NCBI RefSeq assembly: GCF_003071065.1
Contig: NZ_QCXX01000010.1
Coordinates: 614 to 64,613, forward strand
DNA from: Sphingobacterium athyrii
Lineage (GTDB): Bacteria; Bacteroidota; Bacteroidia; Sphingobacteriales; Sphingobacteriaceae
DNA: 64,000 nucleotides
Direction: 5' to 3'
Part shown: one piece after another, positions 22,970-32,313 of the stretch
Numbering within the stretch: the stretch's first letter is position 1
How the letters are laid out: each line of letters opens with the position of its first letter
Translations under genes and position numbers: made by a program
The notes under the pieces: model-generated
Told to the model about the DNA's origin: nothing
The model's input: the letters and a program-made list of their open reading frames with translations, nothing else
Databases searched by the model: none

Positions 22970-24748
22970 CTATGTGTGAAGATTTTTTAAACGGATGGTT
23001 GCAAGCTCCAGCTGTAAGGGTATGGCTTCCAGTGTGCTTTTGGGAAGGTATGAGAGCTGATCCTGTAGTTTATAATAATAATCTATTCCTGCCTGTAATT
23101 GTGCTTTGAATTTGGCAACATAATTTATTTTTTTGTCATTGAATTTATCTTTATTGTCGCTGATATATTTTTGGATATGATCGATGTAAAGGTTTAATTC
23201 ATTGATCAGCACAAATGGCCGATCCGAATGCTCCAGTATTGATACGCGGCCATAAATATGGTCAATCATCTGTTTTAAAGAATATTGTTTTTTGAACCAG
23301 TACAGATTTGGCCCCGGACAAATGGAAACAGCTGCCTGCTCCTTTTTTCGTTGGATATTATATTTGAGATAAGCTGGGGTAGCCAGCCCTTCACAGAGGC
23401 AGGTCTTTTCGGTGATGGTATCGAATGCTTTGTTATATTCTTCAGTCGTAAGTTGCTGTCTTTGCAATTCCAGGATTTTTTGATGTTGGTAAGCGCGCGA
23501 AGCGGTGCAGATCGGTTTTTCTCCAAACTCCCGATTGGCGATCAGATATTCCTTTTTGCAAGGGCTTCCGGGCCTTCCTTTTTGGATACGTTCCAATCGT
23601 AACTTTTCGGCGCTGCTGGGTCTAAAATTATTAAACGGTACGCCTAAAGGGGAAGCTCCGCTACAGTAGAAATCTGTTTGTTCTGCTTCTGCCAGTGCTT
23701 GCAACGTCTCATTGTCCACAGTAGTAGCTTCCGGAACCATTAAAAATGGAGAGCCCCAGCCCACAGCATCAAATTCATAGTAATTCAATAGAAATTGATG
23801 TTCCGTGGCGGTGCCTATACCACCTTGTACGGTATATTTGATCTGGGGTGAATCGGCCAACTGTAAGCCCCGTCCTAGCCAATAGTCCTGATAAATTGTG
23901 AAGAGCTCCGCTTGTAAACTTTGTTTTTTCGCCTTGAATTCTTCCAAAATGGGCCCCAATAGAAAACCATCTGTTGCAAAAGCATGTCCACCGCAATTTA
24001 ATCCAGACTCTACCCGGAACTCAGAAACCCAGACTCCTCTTTTTGCGAGATATTTTGCCTGGATAAGGGATGATCTAAAATCGCTGACTTTTAAAACGAC
24101 CTTTTTGTCAAAGCTGCTGTCAGCCTTTGGGAAAAATGCCGGTAATTCAGCAAGATAGGCATATAAATGTGGGTTCATTCCTGCGGAAAGAATGACTGAG
24201 GAGCGTAATGTGGAATTAGCGAATCCGCGTAACGCGGCTAAGGCATCTGAGTAGTGTTGCGCTAAAGGAATACCATTCTTATAATTTATTTTATCCACTT
24301 TGGACATAATATTAACATTGATGTCTCCGGGTTTCAGATAATTGATCAACAGATCTTGAAGTTCTGTTTTGATCGCGCGATTTGTTTCAATTTCCATCGC
24401 GTGATAGATCGGTTTTGAGGGATGAGAATCCGGTAAAAGCTGGAAGTATTTGGTCAGTTCTGAATTTTCGGTGAAGGATTGATGTTTCAGGGAATTTATC
24501 TGCCTATTGACCACCTGTTGTACGAGATCGAGATAGGCGGTGATTCTATTTGCACGGAAATCTTCTTCCGTTGTGCAGATCGGATAATAAGGAATTTGAT
24601 ATTGTCCGCAGTAATAGCGGCGCATGCGCTCGATGAGCTCGTCGTCAACAATGGACATTACGGAAGAAATTCCGTATTGTGCAACCTTGATTGCCGAGTC
24701 TATTGAAAAAGCTAGCCCCAATACCGGGATATGAAAAGTGTGCGTCAT
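22970..24748 (-). CDS. Unfamiliar 592-residue protein, FMN-oxidoreductase-like barrel with Cys cluster
   Basis: I do not recognise a named family. The first ~345 residues look like a flavin TIM barrel of the nitronate monooxygenase/glutamate synthase type: an opening IPVLGLAFSIDSAIKVAQYG (7-26), KVVLKVSDF (216-224), an ESGLNCGGHAF loop (247-257), and GGIGTATEHQFLL (309-321) followed by DAVGWGSPFL, resembling a phosphate-binding loop. The next 140 residues hold six cysteines (362, 397, 414, 450, 452, 477), some in CLCEG and ICPGP contexts, which could bind a metal or an Fe-S cluster. The C-terminus is helical. It stands alone with purU 84 nt upstream on the same strand. Function unknown. Confidence 0.7.
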   Translation of the reverse strand: MTHTFHIPVLGLAFSIDSAIKVAQYGISSVMSIVDDELIERMRRYYCGQYQIPYYPICTTEEDFRANRITAYLDLVQQVVNRQINSLKHQSFTENSELTKYFQLLPDSHPSKPIYHAMEIETNRAIKTELQDLLINYLKPGDINVNIMSKVDKINYKNGIPLAQHYSDALAALRGFANSTLRSSVILSAGMNPHLYAYLAELPAFFPKADSSFDKKVVLKVSDFRSSLIQAKYLAKRGVWVSEFRVESGLNCGGHAFATDGFLLGPILEEFKAKKQSLQAELFTIYQDYWLGRGLQLADSPQIKYTVQGGIGTATEHQFLLNYYEFDAVGWGSPFLMVPEATTVDNETLQALAEAEQTDFYCSGASPLGVPFNNFRPSSAEKLRLERIQKGRPGSPCKKEYLIANREFGEKPICTASRAYQHQKILELQRQQLTTEEYNKAFDTITEKTCLCEGLATPAYLKYNIQRKKEQAAVSICPGPNLYWFKKQYSLKQMIDHIYGRVSILEHSDRPFVLINELNLYIDHIQKYISDNKDKFNDKKINYVAKFKAQLQAGIDYYYKLQDQLSYLPKSTLEAIPLQLELATIRLKNLHT

Positions 24749-24832
24749 TCTTAAATAGTTCTTTTACGAAATAATCAAGAATAACGCGAAAAAAAAATAA
24801 TGACTACACGTCTAAAGCGGTGATTGTGATCA

Positions 24833-25675
24833 CTATTCAAACACAATGGTTTTATAGTCGTTGAGCATCACACGGTCTTCGCTCAATAGGCGTATTGCTC
24901 TGCTTAAAACTGCTTTTTCAATTTCTTTCCCGGCAGTTACCATATCTTTAACGGTATAAGTATGATTGACGTGGCGTATATCCTGAACGATGATAGGACC
25001 TTCATCAAGCTGGTCGGTGACAAAATGTGCGGTAGCGCCAATAATCTTTACGCCTCGGGAATGCGCTTGTTTGTAAGGGTTTGCTCCAATGAATGCAGGA
25101 AGAAATGAGTGATGGATATTGATCAACCTATTTTCGAATGTAGCCACGAAAAAGGAGGAGAGGATGCGCATAAATTTTGCCAGAATGATATAATCAAAAT
25201 TGTAATTCTTGATTTGCGCAATCAATTGTGTTTCAAAATCTTCTTTTGATAAGCCTTCATGCGAGATACAATGGAATGGAATATCAAATTTATCTGTAAA
25301 TGAACGTAAGGTATCATAATTGCCAATGACGGCTTGTACTTCTGCTCCCCAGGTTTCGAAATGTTGCCGAACCAGAATATCTGCCAGACAATGATGTTCT
25401 TTAGTGACAAGGACAACAATTTTTTTTCGATTGCTGGGGTTTACCTGGATCTGCGCGGAAGGCGGGAGCACTTCGGCCAGCGAATTGGCAAGCTGTGTCT
25501 GGTTGGGGAATAAACCGTTACAGACGACACGGACAAAAAATTTATTTGCTTCTTCATCAACATACTCCCGCATGGTAATGATATTAAGCTGATATTTGGC
25601 CAATGTGTTGGAAATATTGGCTACCAATCCAACGGCATCTTGACATTGGATCAGAATTAAGGTTTGATTGTGCAT
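24833..25675 (-). CDS. purU: Formyltetrahydrofolate deformylase PurU
   Basis: This 280-residue enzyme hydrolyses 10-formyl-THF to THF and formate, balancing the one-carbon pool and feeding formate to PurT. An N-terminal ACT domain (residues ~1-85, ILIQCQDAVGLVANISNTLA) is followed by a formyltransferase-type catalytic domain with NIHHSFLPAF, GATAHFV and DEGPII, including the catalytic Asn, His and Asp. The length matches the family. A 7-nt repeat pair lies directly upstream of the start. Confidence 0.95.
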   Translation of the reverse strand: MHNQTLILIQCQDAVGLVANISNTLAKYQLNIITMREYVDEEANKFFVRVVCNGLFPNQTQLANSLAEVLPPSAQIQVNPSNRKKIVVLVTKEHHCLADILVRQHFETWGAEVQAVIGNYDTLRSFTDKFDIPFHCISHEGLSKEDFETQLIAQIKNYNFDYIILAKFMRILSSFFVATFENRLINIHHSFLPAFIGANPYKQAHSRGVKIIGATAHFVTDQLDEGPIIVQDIRHVNHTYTVKDMVTAGKEIEKAVLSRAIRLLSEDRVMLNDYKTIVFE

Positions 25676-25681
25676 GAAATA

Positions 25682-25695
25682 TAGGTCGTAGGTCG
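25682..25695. repeat. Two tandem TAGGTCG heptamers before purU
   Basis: TAGGTCG occurs twice in tandem, 6 nt upstream of the purU start codon on the purU side. It has the same 7-nt period and intergenic placement as the ATCTCNN arrays near 5S and atpG, though with a different unit. Confidence 0.5.
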
Positions 25696-25696
25696 C

Positions 25697-25727
25697 AAAA
25701 AAGCGGGTTAATTTAACCCGCTTTTTT
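25697..25727 (-). terminator. parE terminator overlapping its last codons
   Basis: AAAAAAGCGGGTTAA and TTAACCCGCTTTTTT are 15-bp inverted repeats separated by one base; in practice the loop is the central TTAATTTAA. The right arm contains the last codons and the stop codon of parE (25713-25715). Confidence 0.8.
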
Positions 25728-27566
25728 TGTTAGTTCTTCTTCAAGGTCTACTTCTACACGCAGATTCTCGACGATATGTTTTTGCCGGTCCGGTGTGTTT
25801 TTGCCCATGTAGTATTCTAATAATTGTTGAATCTTATTGTCTTTTGATAAAATAACAGGGTCAAGACGGATGTCTTTTCCGATGAACAATCCAAACTCGG
25901 AAGGTGATATTTCACCTAAACCTTTAAACCGGGTGATCTCAGGTTTGGCTCCTAGTTTCGCAATTGCTTTTTGACGTTCTTCATCGGAGTAACAATAGAT
26001 CGTTTCCTTTTTGTTCCGAACCCGGAATAATGGTGTTTGGAGGATAGATACATGACCTGCTTTGACCAAATCTGGGAAAAACTGTAAGAAAAATGTCAAT
26101 AACAAGAGACGAATGTGCATTCCATCGACGTCGGCATCAGTAGCGATAACAATATTGTTGTACCGTAGTCCATCTAGTCCATCTTCGATATTGAGCGCAT
26201 GTTGCAAGAGATTGAATTCTTCATTTTCATAAACAATTTTTTTGGACATGCCATAGGAGTTCAATGGTTTCCCTTTTAAACTGAAAACCGCTTGTGTCTG
26301 TACATCACGTGATTTGGTAATTGAACCTGATGCGGAATCTCCCTCTGTTATAAAAAGTGTAGTCTCTTGGTTGCGTTCGTTTTTATCGCTGAAGTGGACT
26401 TTACAGTCGCGCAATTTGCGGTTGTGTAAAGATGCTTTTTTAGCTCTTTCATTGGCCAGTTTTTTGATCCCTGCAATATCTTTGCGCTCCCTTTCAGATT
26501 GAAGAATACGTTTTTGCAATGCATCCGCCGTACCTGGATTTTTATGAAGATAGTCATCCAATGCTTTTTTGACAAAGTCATTGATGAAACCTCTTACAGT
26601 AGGGCCTTCCGGACCGACACTCTGCGAGCCTAATTTTGTTTTTGTTTGGGATTCGAAAACCGGTTCCTGTACTTTGATGGCAATGGCGCCAATAATCGAG
26701 GATCGAATATCTGATGCGTCAAATTCTTTTTTGTAGAATTCGCGTATTGTTCTGACAATTGCTTCACGGAAGGCTGCTTGGTGTGTTCCGCCCTGTGTCG
26801 TATGCTGACCGTTTACAAAAGAATAGTATTCTTCTCCATACTGTTGACCGTGGGTCATTGCGATCTCAATATCATCACCACGTAAGTGAATGATTGGATA
26901 GCGCATGGATTCGGAATCTATATTCCTTTCTAATAAGTCTTTTAATCCATTTTCAGAAATAAACTTCTGTCCATTAAAATTAATGGTAAGGCCTGAGTTT
27001 AGAAAAACATAGTTCCAGATCATATTCTCTACAAATTCCGAACGGTATTTGTAATTTCTGAAAATAGAATCATCTGGATAGAATGTTACCGATGTACCAT
27101 TGCGTTGTGTGGTATCTTTCTGCTCGTCATTCACCAATTCTCCTTTGGAAAACTGCGCAATACGTGTTATATTTTGGCGGTATGACTGTACCGTAAACTG
27201 GCTGGATAAAGCATTGACTGCTTTTGTACCCACGCCATTTAATCCAACAGATTTTTGAAAGGCCTTGCTGTCATATTTACCACCGGTATTGATTTTGGAA
27301 ACTACATCTACGACAGATCCAATTGGAATTCCCCGGCCATAATCGCGTACTGAAACTTTGTTTTCGTTTACGGTGATATCAATGGTTTTACCGGCGCCCA
27401 TCACAAACTCATCAATCGAGTTGTCGACAACTTCTTTCAATAAAACATAGATGCCATCATCGTAGGCCGAACCGTCCCCTAACTTTCCTATGTACATTCC
27501 CGGACGAAGGCGGATATGCTCTTTCCAATCCAGGGACCTAATACTGTCTTCGTTATATGTACTCAT
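25713..27566 (-). CDS. parE: DNA topoisomerase IV subunit B (ParE / GyrB-like)
   Basis: This 617-residue type IIA topoisomerase subunit binds and hydrolyses ATP. The GHKL domain begins near residue 15 (HIRLRPGMYIG), with EVVDNSIDE, VRDYGRGIP and GLNGVGTKAVNALS. The TOPRIM domain contains TEGDSASGS and DADVDGMHI. It lacks the ~170-residue insertion of proteobacterial GyrB. Bacteroidota have a separate GyrB, and this shorter form, about 620 residues, is normally annotated ParE. The partner parC is not in the window. Confidence 0.88.
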   Translation of the reverse strand: MSTYNEDSIRSLDWKEHIRLRPGMYIGKLGDGSAYDDGIYVLLKEVVDNSIDEFVMGAGKTIDITVNENKVSVRDYGRGIPIGSVVDVVSKINTGGKYDSKAFQKSVGLNGVGTKAVNALSSQFTVQSYRQNITRIAQFSKGELVNDEQKDTTQRNGTSVTFYPDDSIFRNYKYRSEFVENMIWNYVFLNSGLTINFNGQKFISENGLKDLLERNIDSESMRYPIIHLRGDDIEIAMTHGQQYGEEYYSFVNGQHTTQGGTHQAAFREAIVRTIREFYKKEFDASDIRSSIIGAIAIKVQEPVFESQTKTKLGSQSVGPEGPTVRGFINDFVKKALDDYLHKNPGTADALQKRILQSERERKDIAGIKKLANERAKKASLHNRKLRDCKVHFSDKNERNQETTLFITEGDSASGSITKSRDVQTQAVFSLKGKPLNSYGMSKKIVYENEEFNLLQHALNIEDGLDGLRYNNIVIATDADVDGMHIRLLLLTFFLQFFPDLVKAGHVSILQTPLFRVRNKKETIYCYSDEERQKAIAKLGAKPEITRFKGLGEISPSEFGLFIGKDIRLDPVILSKDNKIQQLLEYYMGKNTPDRQKHIVENLRVEVDLEEELTKKAG

Positions 27567-27589
27567 AAATTTATGTAGAACTTAGCTAA

Positions 27590-27597
27590 CAAAAGTA
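27590..27597 (-). promoter_or_regulatory. -7 box TACTTTTG for parE
   Basis: The minus strand reads TACTTTTG, matching TAnnTTTG, 23 nt before the parE ATG. Confidence 0.6.
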
Positions 27598-27733
27598 TAA
27601 AAAATAAACCACGATATGTAGTATAAAAGACTAAATTTTTTAGATATCTATAGTTTCCGATAAGAATGGTAAAATTGGCGGTTTCCAAGGAAATGTTTAC
27701 ATTTAGTGTAAGTAATTGTAAAGAGAAAAATTT

Positions 27734-28876
27734 ATGGGGTTATTTGATAAAATCAGAAATGAATTTATAGATATTATCGAGTGGGTCGATAATAGTACTG
27801 ATACGATTGTGTGGAAATTTCCGCGGTATCAGAATGAAATTAAGATGGGTGCTCAACTTACCGTACGGGAGGGGCAAGCAGCTGTATTTTTGAATGAGGG
27901 CGTTGTGGCCGACGTATTTCAACCCGGCAGATATGAATTGACAACGCAGAACATGCCGATTATGACAACCATCAGCGGATGGAAGTACGGTTTTAACAGT
28001 CCGTTTAAGGCTGATGTTTATTTTATCAACCTACGGCAGTTTGTCAATCAACGTTGGGGAACAAAAAATCCGATCATGTTACGTGATCCTGAATTTGGGC
28101 CGATACGACTTCGGGCCTTTGGAAATTTTTCCTTTCAGGTAAAAGATATCACTGTTTTTATGAAACAGCTGGTTGCGACGACCCCGGTATTCACTGTAGA
28201 CGATATTACGGAGCAATTGCGCAATATTGCTGTTTCCAGAGGCATGGATGCCATTGCGGAATCAAAAATTCCAGCGCTGGATCTAGCTTCCAACTACGAT
28301 GAAGTTTCGGTATTGATCCAACAAAAAATAAGTGGAGACTTTGAAGAGATCGGATTGAGCCTGACCAAATTTTTGATCGAAAATATCTCATTTCCAGAGG
28401 AGGTCGAAAAAGCACTGGATAAACGAAGCAGTATGGGGGTGGTAGGAAACCTTGGTGCTTATGCACAGTTTCAAGCTGCCAATTCCATGGAAAAAGCGGC
28501 GGAAAATCCAAGCAGTGGTGGCATTGTTGGTGCCGGTTTTGGTGCTGGCTTGGGGGCAGGAATGGTTGGGCAGATGGGGAATGTGTTTCAGCAAAATAAT
28601 TTTGATGGCAACAATCCTACGGCTGCGGCTGGGGCTGCGACAGGAGCCGTTGTTCCGCCACCGATACCGAAGGCCATTGCTTATTACTTGGCTATAAAGG
28701 GAAAGCAAGAAGGACCATTTGATCAAGAACAATTACGTGGGCTGCTTGGAGAAGGTACACTCACGGCTTCAACTTTAGTTTGGAAAGAAGGACTTGATAA
28801 CTGGACAGAAGCTGATAAAATTGTTGAATTGAAGGATTTGTTTTCGCAAACTCCGCCACCAATTCCTGGAGTTTAG
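27734..28876 (+). CDS. SPFH/Band 7 protein with C-terminal GYF_2 domain (YdjI-like)
   Basis: This 380-residue protein has an SPFH (band 7) domain of the YdjI 'virion core protein' type at about residues 25-235 (TVREGQAAVFLNEGVVADVFQPGRY at its start is typical). A Gly-rich linker follows at 262-285. A GYF_2 domain lies at ~316-369 (YYLAIKGKQEGPFDQEQL, with the W of TLVWKEG). PPPIP occurs at 308-312 and 374-378. In Bacillus subtilis the homologous ydjI is in an operon with pspA-type ydjF and the zinc-ribbon gene ydjG. The next gene here is a zinc-ribbon membrane protein, so the context matches. It probably scaffolds a membrane complex. Confidence 0.88.
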   Translation: MGLFDKIRNEFIDIIEWVDNSTDTIVWKFPRYQNEIKMGAQLTVREGQAAVFLNEGVVADVFQPGRYELTTQNMPIMTTISGWKYGFNSPFKADVYFINLRQFVNQRWGTKNPIMLRDPEFGPIRLRAFGNFSFQVKDITVFMKQLVATTPVFTVDDITEQLRNIAVSRGMDAIAESKIPALDLASNYDEVSVLIQQKISGDFEEIGLSLTKFLIENISFPEEVEKALDKRSSMGVVGNLGAYAQFQAANSMEKAAENPSSGGIVGAGFGAGLGAGMVGQMGNVFQQNNFDGNNPTAAAGAATGAVVPPPIPKAIAYYLAIKGKQEGPFDQEQLRGLLGEGTLTASTLVWKEGLDNWTEADKIVELKDLFSQTPPPIPGV

Positions 28877-28898
28877 AGACCTAAGTGCTATCACAAGT

Positions 28899-30008
28899 AT
28901 GAGTTTTGAAGAGAAGACCTCCGAAATAGAGCGGGGGTTAAAATGCCAGGGTTGCGGTGCAGTTTTGACTTATCAACCCGGAACTTCCTACCTGGAATGT
29001 TCGTATTGTGGAACTAAAAATGAAATTGCGGACAACATGCCGGGAGGTGAGGAGATCGAAGCAACGGATTATAACGTTTTTGGAAAAGCGATGGAAGGTG
29101 TTGCGGATGAGCGATATAGCTATCTGGCGGAAGTTGTTCATTGTAGCAACTGTGGGGCTAATTCGAGGTTGAATCCCCATGTTACAGCAGATGTATGTGC
29201 TTTTTGTGCATCGCCGTTGGTTATTGATCATCAGCAAAAACGTATCGTTAAACCCCATGGACTCGTACCTTTCTCGGTGGACTATAAGCAAGCCTTTGGT
29301 TTATTAACGCAATGGGCAGGGAAAGTCTGGTTTGCTCCCAATGATTTCAAGCGGATCTTCAATACGCGGAATGATCGGTTGAAAGGCGTATATATTCCAT
29401 TTTGGTCATACGATTCGGATGTGCATTCTTCTTATGAAGGATCACGTGGGGAATATTATTATGTAACACGAACACGACGTAATTCTGACGGTGAAACGGA
29501 GGAATATGAGGAGCGCCGCACGAGCTGGTATCCTGCTTCGGGAACGATATACAGCCAATTTAGAGATATCGTTATCTCAGGATCGACTTCGCTGCCCGAA
29601 AAGTTTTCGGATAAAATTGGTCCCTGGAACTTAAGTTACCTGAAGCCATTTAACGAGCAGTATCTGAGTGGTTTTATTGCAGAAACATTTAGTGTCGACC
29701 ATGTTATGGCGGCCCGAACCGCCCGAACTATTATGGATCGCGAAATTGAACGGCAGGTCGAAAATGATATTGGTGGGGATACCCAGGATATTGATCTTAT
29801 CGATAGTGATTTTAAGTCAATCAAATTGAAATATATACTCTTGCCCGTATGGCTTTCAGCTTATCAGTATAAGGGTAAGAGTTATCAGATCATGGTCAAT
29901 GCGTTCAATGGTAAGGTGTATGGACAAAGGCCCTATAGCTTTTGGAAAATCGCTTTCTTGGTGCTGTTGATCCTTATTGTGTGTTATCTGTTGAGCTTTA
30001 TGGGGTAA
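28899..30008 (+). CDS. Zinc-ribbon membrane protein (YdjG-like)
   Basis: This 369-residue protein has two CxxC...CxxC zinc ribbons: Cys 16/19/34/37 and Cys 82/85/100/103. A long middle domain contains VYIPFWSYDSDVHSSYEG and LPVWLSAYQYKGKSY, as in YdjG-type proteins often annotated as PriA or TFIIB-like zinc proteins. One C-terminal membrane helix spans ~348-367. It starts 22 nt after the SPFH gene, so the two are co-transcribed. The ribbons probably mediate protein contact rather than DNA binding. The name PriA sometimes given to such proteins is misleading: there is no helicase domain. Confidence 0.82.
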   Translation: MSFEEKTSEIERGLKCQGCGAVLTYQPGTSYLECSYCGTKNEIADNMPGGEEIEATDYNVFGKAMEGVADERYSYLAEVVHCSNCGANSRLNPHVTADVCAFCASPLVIDHQQKRIVKPHGLVPFSVDYKQAFGLLTQWAGKVWFAPNDFKRIFNTRNDRLKGVYIPFWSYDSDVHSSYEGSRGEYYYVTRTRRNSDGETEEYEERRTSWYPASGTIYSQFRDIVISGSTSLPEKFSDKIGPWNLSYLKPFNEQYLSGFIAETFSVDHVMAARTARTIMDREIERQVENDIGGDTQDIDLIDSDFKSIKLKYILLPVWLSAYQYKGKSYQIMVNAFNGKVYGQRPYSFWKIAFLVLLILIVCYLLSFMG

Positions 30009-30116
30009 TAATGCTTACAAAAGCAAAAAAAACGCCTTCATGATTTCGCTGGCATCAACAGCTATGAAAAGTAAACTGAAGGTTTTTTCTGATCGATTGC
30101 AACAAATATTTTCAAT

Positions 30117-30154
30117 AAAAAAGAGCTGTGCCTTTTGAAGCACAGCTCTTTTTT
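30117..30154. terminator. Bidirectional terminator in the middle of the five-gene cluster
   Basis: AAAAAAGAGCTGTGC (30117-30131) and GCACAGCTCTTTTTT (30140-30154) are exact 15-bp inverted repeats with an 8-nt loop. They separate the convergent SPFH/zinc-ribbon and actin-like operons. Confidence 0.9.
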
Positions 30155-30171
30155 ATTGTTGTAAAATATAG

Positions 30172-31161
30172 TTATTTATTTAAAGAAAGCAAGAAGCCAA
30201 TCGTAAAGTTTGCGTCCCAATCGAATACAAAGGTGTCGCAGTTGGTCGCATCTTTAAGCGCTTTGTAAATGTTGACACCGCTTTTGGTTTTTATTTTATC
30301 GGCTTTATAAGAAGTGGGATCATTCAATACCGTGAAACGCTCCTCTCCCTGACGTGTCTGAGATGCTAACTCAAAAGGAACGCCACCGATGATAAAGCAG
30401 ACTTCTCTTTTTGAAGCCGGTATTTTCTCACCTAATTTTTTTACTTCTGCATAAACAGCGTCATCCTTTAGATCTTTTTCATAATATTTTGCACCGGGTG
30501 CTTCCTCAGATTTGGTATCACCATCAATCCAGGAGATCTTGGTGTTTCCCGAACCGATGTCCACAACAAAAGAATTTTCTTCATAAGCTTTAGGAAGAAC
30601 GCATTTTAGTGCAAGTTTTCCCTCTTGTTCGGCTGTCACTAAATTCACAACGAAGCCCATCTTTCTGAGCTCCGAACTGATGACAGTTGTTTTAGGTTCT
30701 TTCTGTGCGCCGGAACTGATCACAAAGTGGATGTTTTTGGATTTTACGCCTTTATCAAGCATCATACCAATATAATCCTTTAGACCTTTACGGATATCTT
30801 CTGTGGTGGCTAATCCTTCATAGGCGAAGGATTTTCCAAAATCTTTGGAGATAATCTCCCAACGGTTTTCTTTATCCATATTGACGACAAAGGAATTGAA
30901 TCCCGAAGCACCTACCTCTACAACACCCTTATACTCGCCATCAACGGGCTTTTCAGGCTGATAGTTGAAAGAGCGGGTGCTTTCCGATCCTGAGACTGTA
31001 GGTCCGGTAGCATTGATATTGGTTGAGTCCGGTTTAACCGCAAGCGTAGTGTCAAACTTGCCAGACTGCATCGCCCAATAACCAATAGCAAGGATAGGTA
31101 ATGCGATAATAATTGCTTTGATAGGCCATCTTAACCTAGCCCATGTCGATTTCTCTTCCAT
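30172..31161 (-). CDS. Membrane-anchored actin/Hsp70-fold (Ppx/GppA-like) protein
   Basis: This 329-residue protein has one N-terminal membrane helix (~13-31). A domain with actin-like phosphate motifs follows: VVEVGASGFNSFVV (80-93) and FVVDIGSGNTKISW (198-211), the DIGSGNTK stretch being the phosphate-2-type loop of Ppx/GppA and Hsp70 relatives. Exopolyphosphatases have two such motifs in this order. It lacks further Ppx hallmark stretches, so I do not call it an exopolyphosphatase. It is the last gene of a three-gene operon and probably acts as an ATP-regulated component at the inner membrane. Confidence 0.65.
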   Translation of the reverse strand: MEEKSTWARLRWPIKAIIIALPILAIGYWAMQSGKFDTTLAVKPDSTNINATGPTVSGSESTRSFNYQPEKPVDGEYKGVVEVGASGFNSFVVNMDKENRWEIISKDFGKSFAYEGLATTEDIRKGLKDYIGMMLDKGVKSKNIHFVISSGAQKEPKTTVISSELRKMGFVVNLVTAEQEGKLALKCVLPKAYEENSFVVDIGSGNTKISWIDGDTKSEEAPGAKYYEKDLKDDAVYAEVKKLGEKIPASKREVCFIIGGVPFELASQTRQGEERFTVLNDPTSYKADKIKTKSGVNIYKALKDATNCDTFVFDWDANFTIGFLLSLNK

Positions 31162-31193
31162 AATTTTGAATAATATGATATTGTTTTGATTAA

Positions 31194-32303
31194 TTAATCG
31201 AGTAATGTAAAGCCTTTATCGACTTTCTCCTCCGGTTTGAGTTCGTAGCTTGCATCGGACATCTGAGTGACGTTGAGCACTTTTAAGTTACGCTCGTCGA
31301 CCTTGCGGATAAATTCTTCCAGTTCGCCCTGCGAAGGAGCGCCGCCTACAGTAATGTTGTTGTTTTGATCCAAGAAGTCAAGGTTGGAACGAATGGATGC
31401 AATATTTTGGCTGATAGCACCTGTAGCCGCATTCATCGCTTCTTGAAAAGCCCAGCCATCTTTAATATTAAACACATCGGCAAGCCCATCTGTCGCGTTT
31501 TTCATTTTTTGCGTTGCTTCTAGTTTCTTCGAAATGATGGAGATGCTGCTATCTAATGTACTTACATAAATACGGGCCGCGCTTTCATTGTCTTTGAGGA
31601 CTTCCAATACTTTCGCAAACTGATTGGCATATTGTACATAACTACGGGCATTTTGTTCTTCTGATTCCCCTTCCTTACCCAGCAGAAAAGCTTTGGTGCG
31701 TGTTTCCTTGGCATCTCTTGCGTATGCATTGGCCTTTTCCGCATTATTTCTGCTCGCTTCCTCCTTTGATTTTTCGTCCAGATTAGCAGCTTCTGCTGTA
31801 AACCTTTTTGCATAGGTGTACTTTTCTTCGGCAGTTTTTTGTGCCGTTTCACCACTTTGAATCATATCGATGCGCACACCGTCCACATTACTGATTTTTT
31901 CCTTCACACGTTTTAGGGTGTCTTTCGCATCACGGGATAATAGTTGTAAGGTCTCTATCGGATTGTTTCTGATAATGGATTTTTCGCCTTTGAAAAGTAA
32001 TACAGTACCCAAGCGATGTAGTAGGGCAATAATCTTAGGTGCTAAAAGTAATAAGGTGATCAGAATAATGCTGAAGATCACAAATAAAATACTCTTTCCT
32101 GCATACTCGAGCATAACGGGAAGGTATTTAAAAAAAGCAAATGCACCCCCCAGTATCAATGCCCAAAAGAAAATTGCGGACACCGTCTTTTTTGCTTCCG
32201 GAGATTTTAATTGAGCAGGCAAATGGTCTCCCAAAACTTGAAATATCGGGAGCTGCGTCTTTATTTCAGCAGGAATATTAATGTATTGGTCTTTTTTTTC
32301 CAT
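31194..32303 (-). CDS. Inner-membrane protein with long PspA-like helical domain
   Basis: This 369-residue protein has two adjacent membrane helices (~43-63 and ~71-93). A ~200-residue Ala/Lys/Glu/Asp-rich helical region follows (about 112-310), with long alternating charged stretches such as SRDAKDTLKRVKEKIS. The composition and hairpin-like layout recall PspA/IM30 (ESCRT-III-like) proteins, but I cannot show homology by eye. The C-terminal ~50 residues are less ordered. It starts 10 nt after the upstream coiled-coil gene and ends 32 nt before the actin-like gene. Confidence 0.55.
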   Translation of the reverse strand: MEKKDQYINIPAEIKTQLPIFQVLGDHLPAQLKSPEAKKTVSAIFFWALILGGAFAFFKYLPVMLEYAGKSILFVIFSIILITLLLLAPKIIALLHRLGTVLLFKGEKSIIRNNPIETLQLLSRDAKDTLKRVKEKISNVDGVRIDMIQSGETAQKTAEEKYTYAKRFTAEAANLDEKSKEEASRNNAEKANAYARDAKETRTKAFLLGKEGESEEQNARSYVQYANQFAKVLEVLKDNESAARIYVSTLDSSISIISKKLEATQKMKNATDGLADVFNIKDGWAFQEAMNAATGAISQNIASIRSNLDFLDQNNNITVGGAPSQGELEEFIRKVDERNLKVLNVTQMSDASYELKPEEKVDKGFTLLD

Positions 32304-32313
32304 TGATTTAGAG

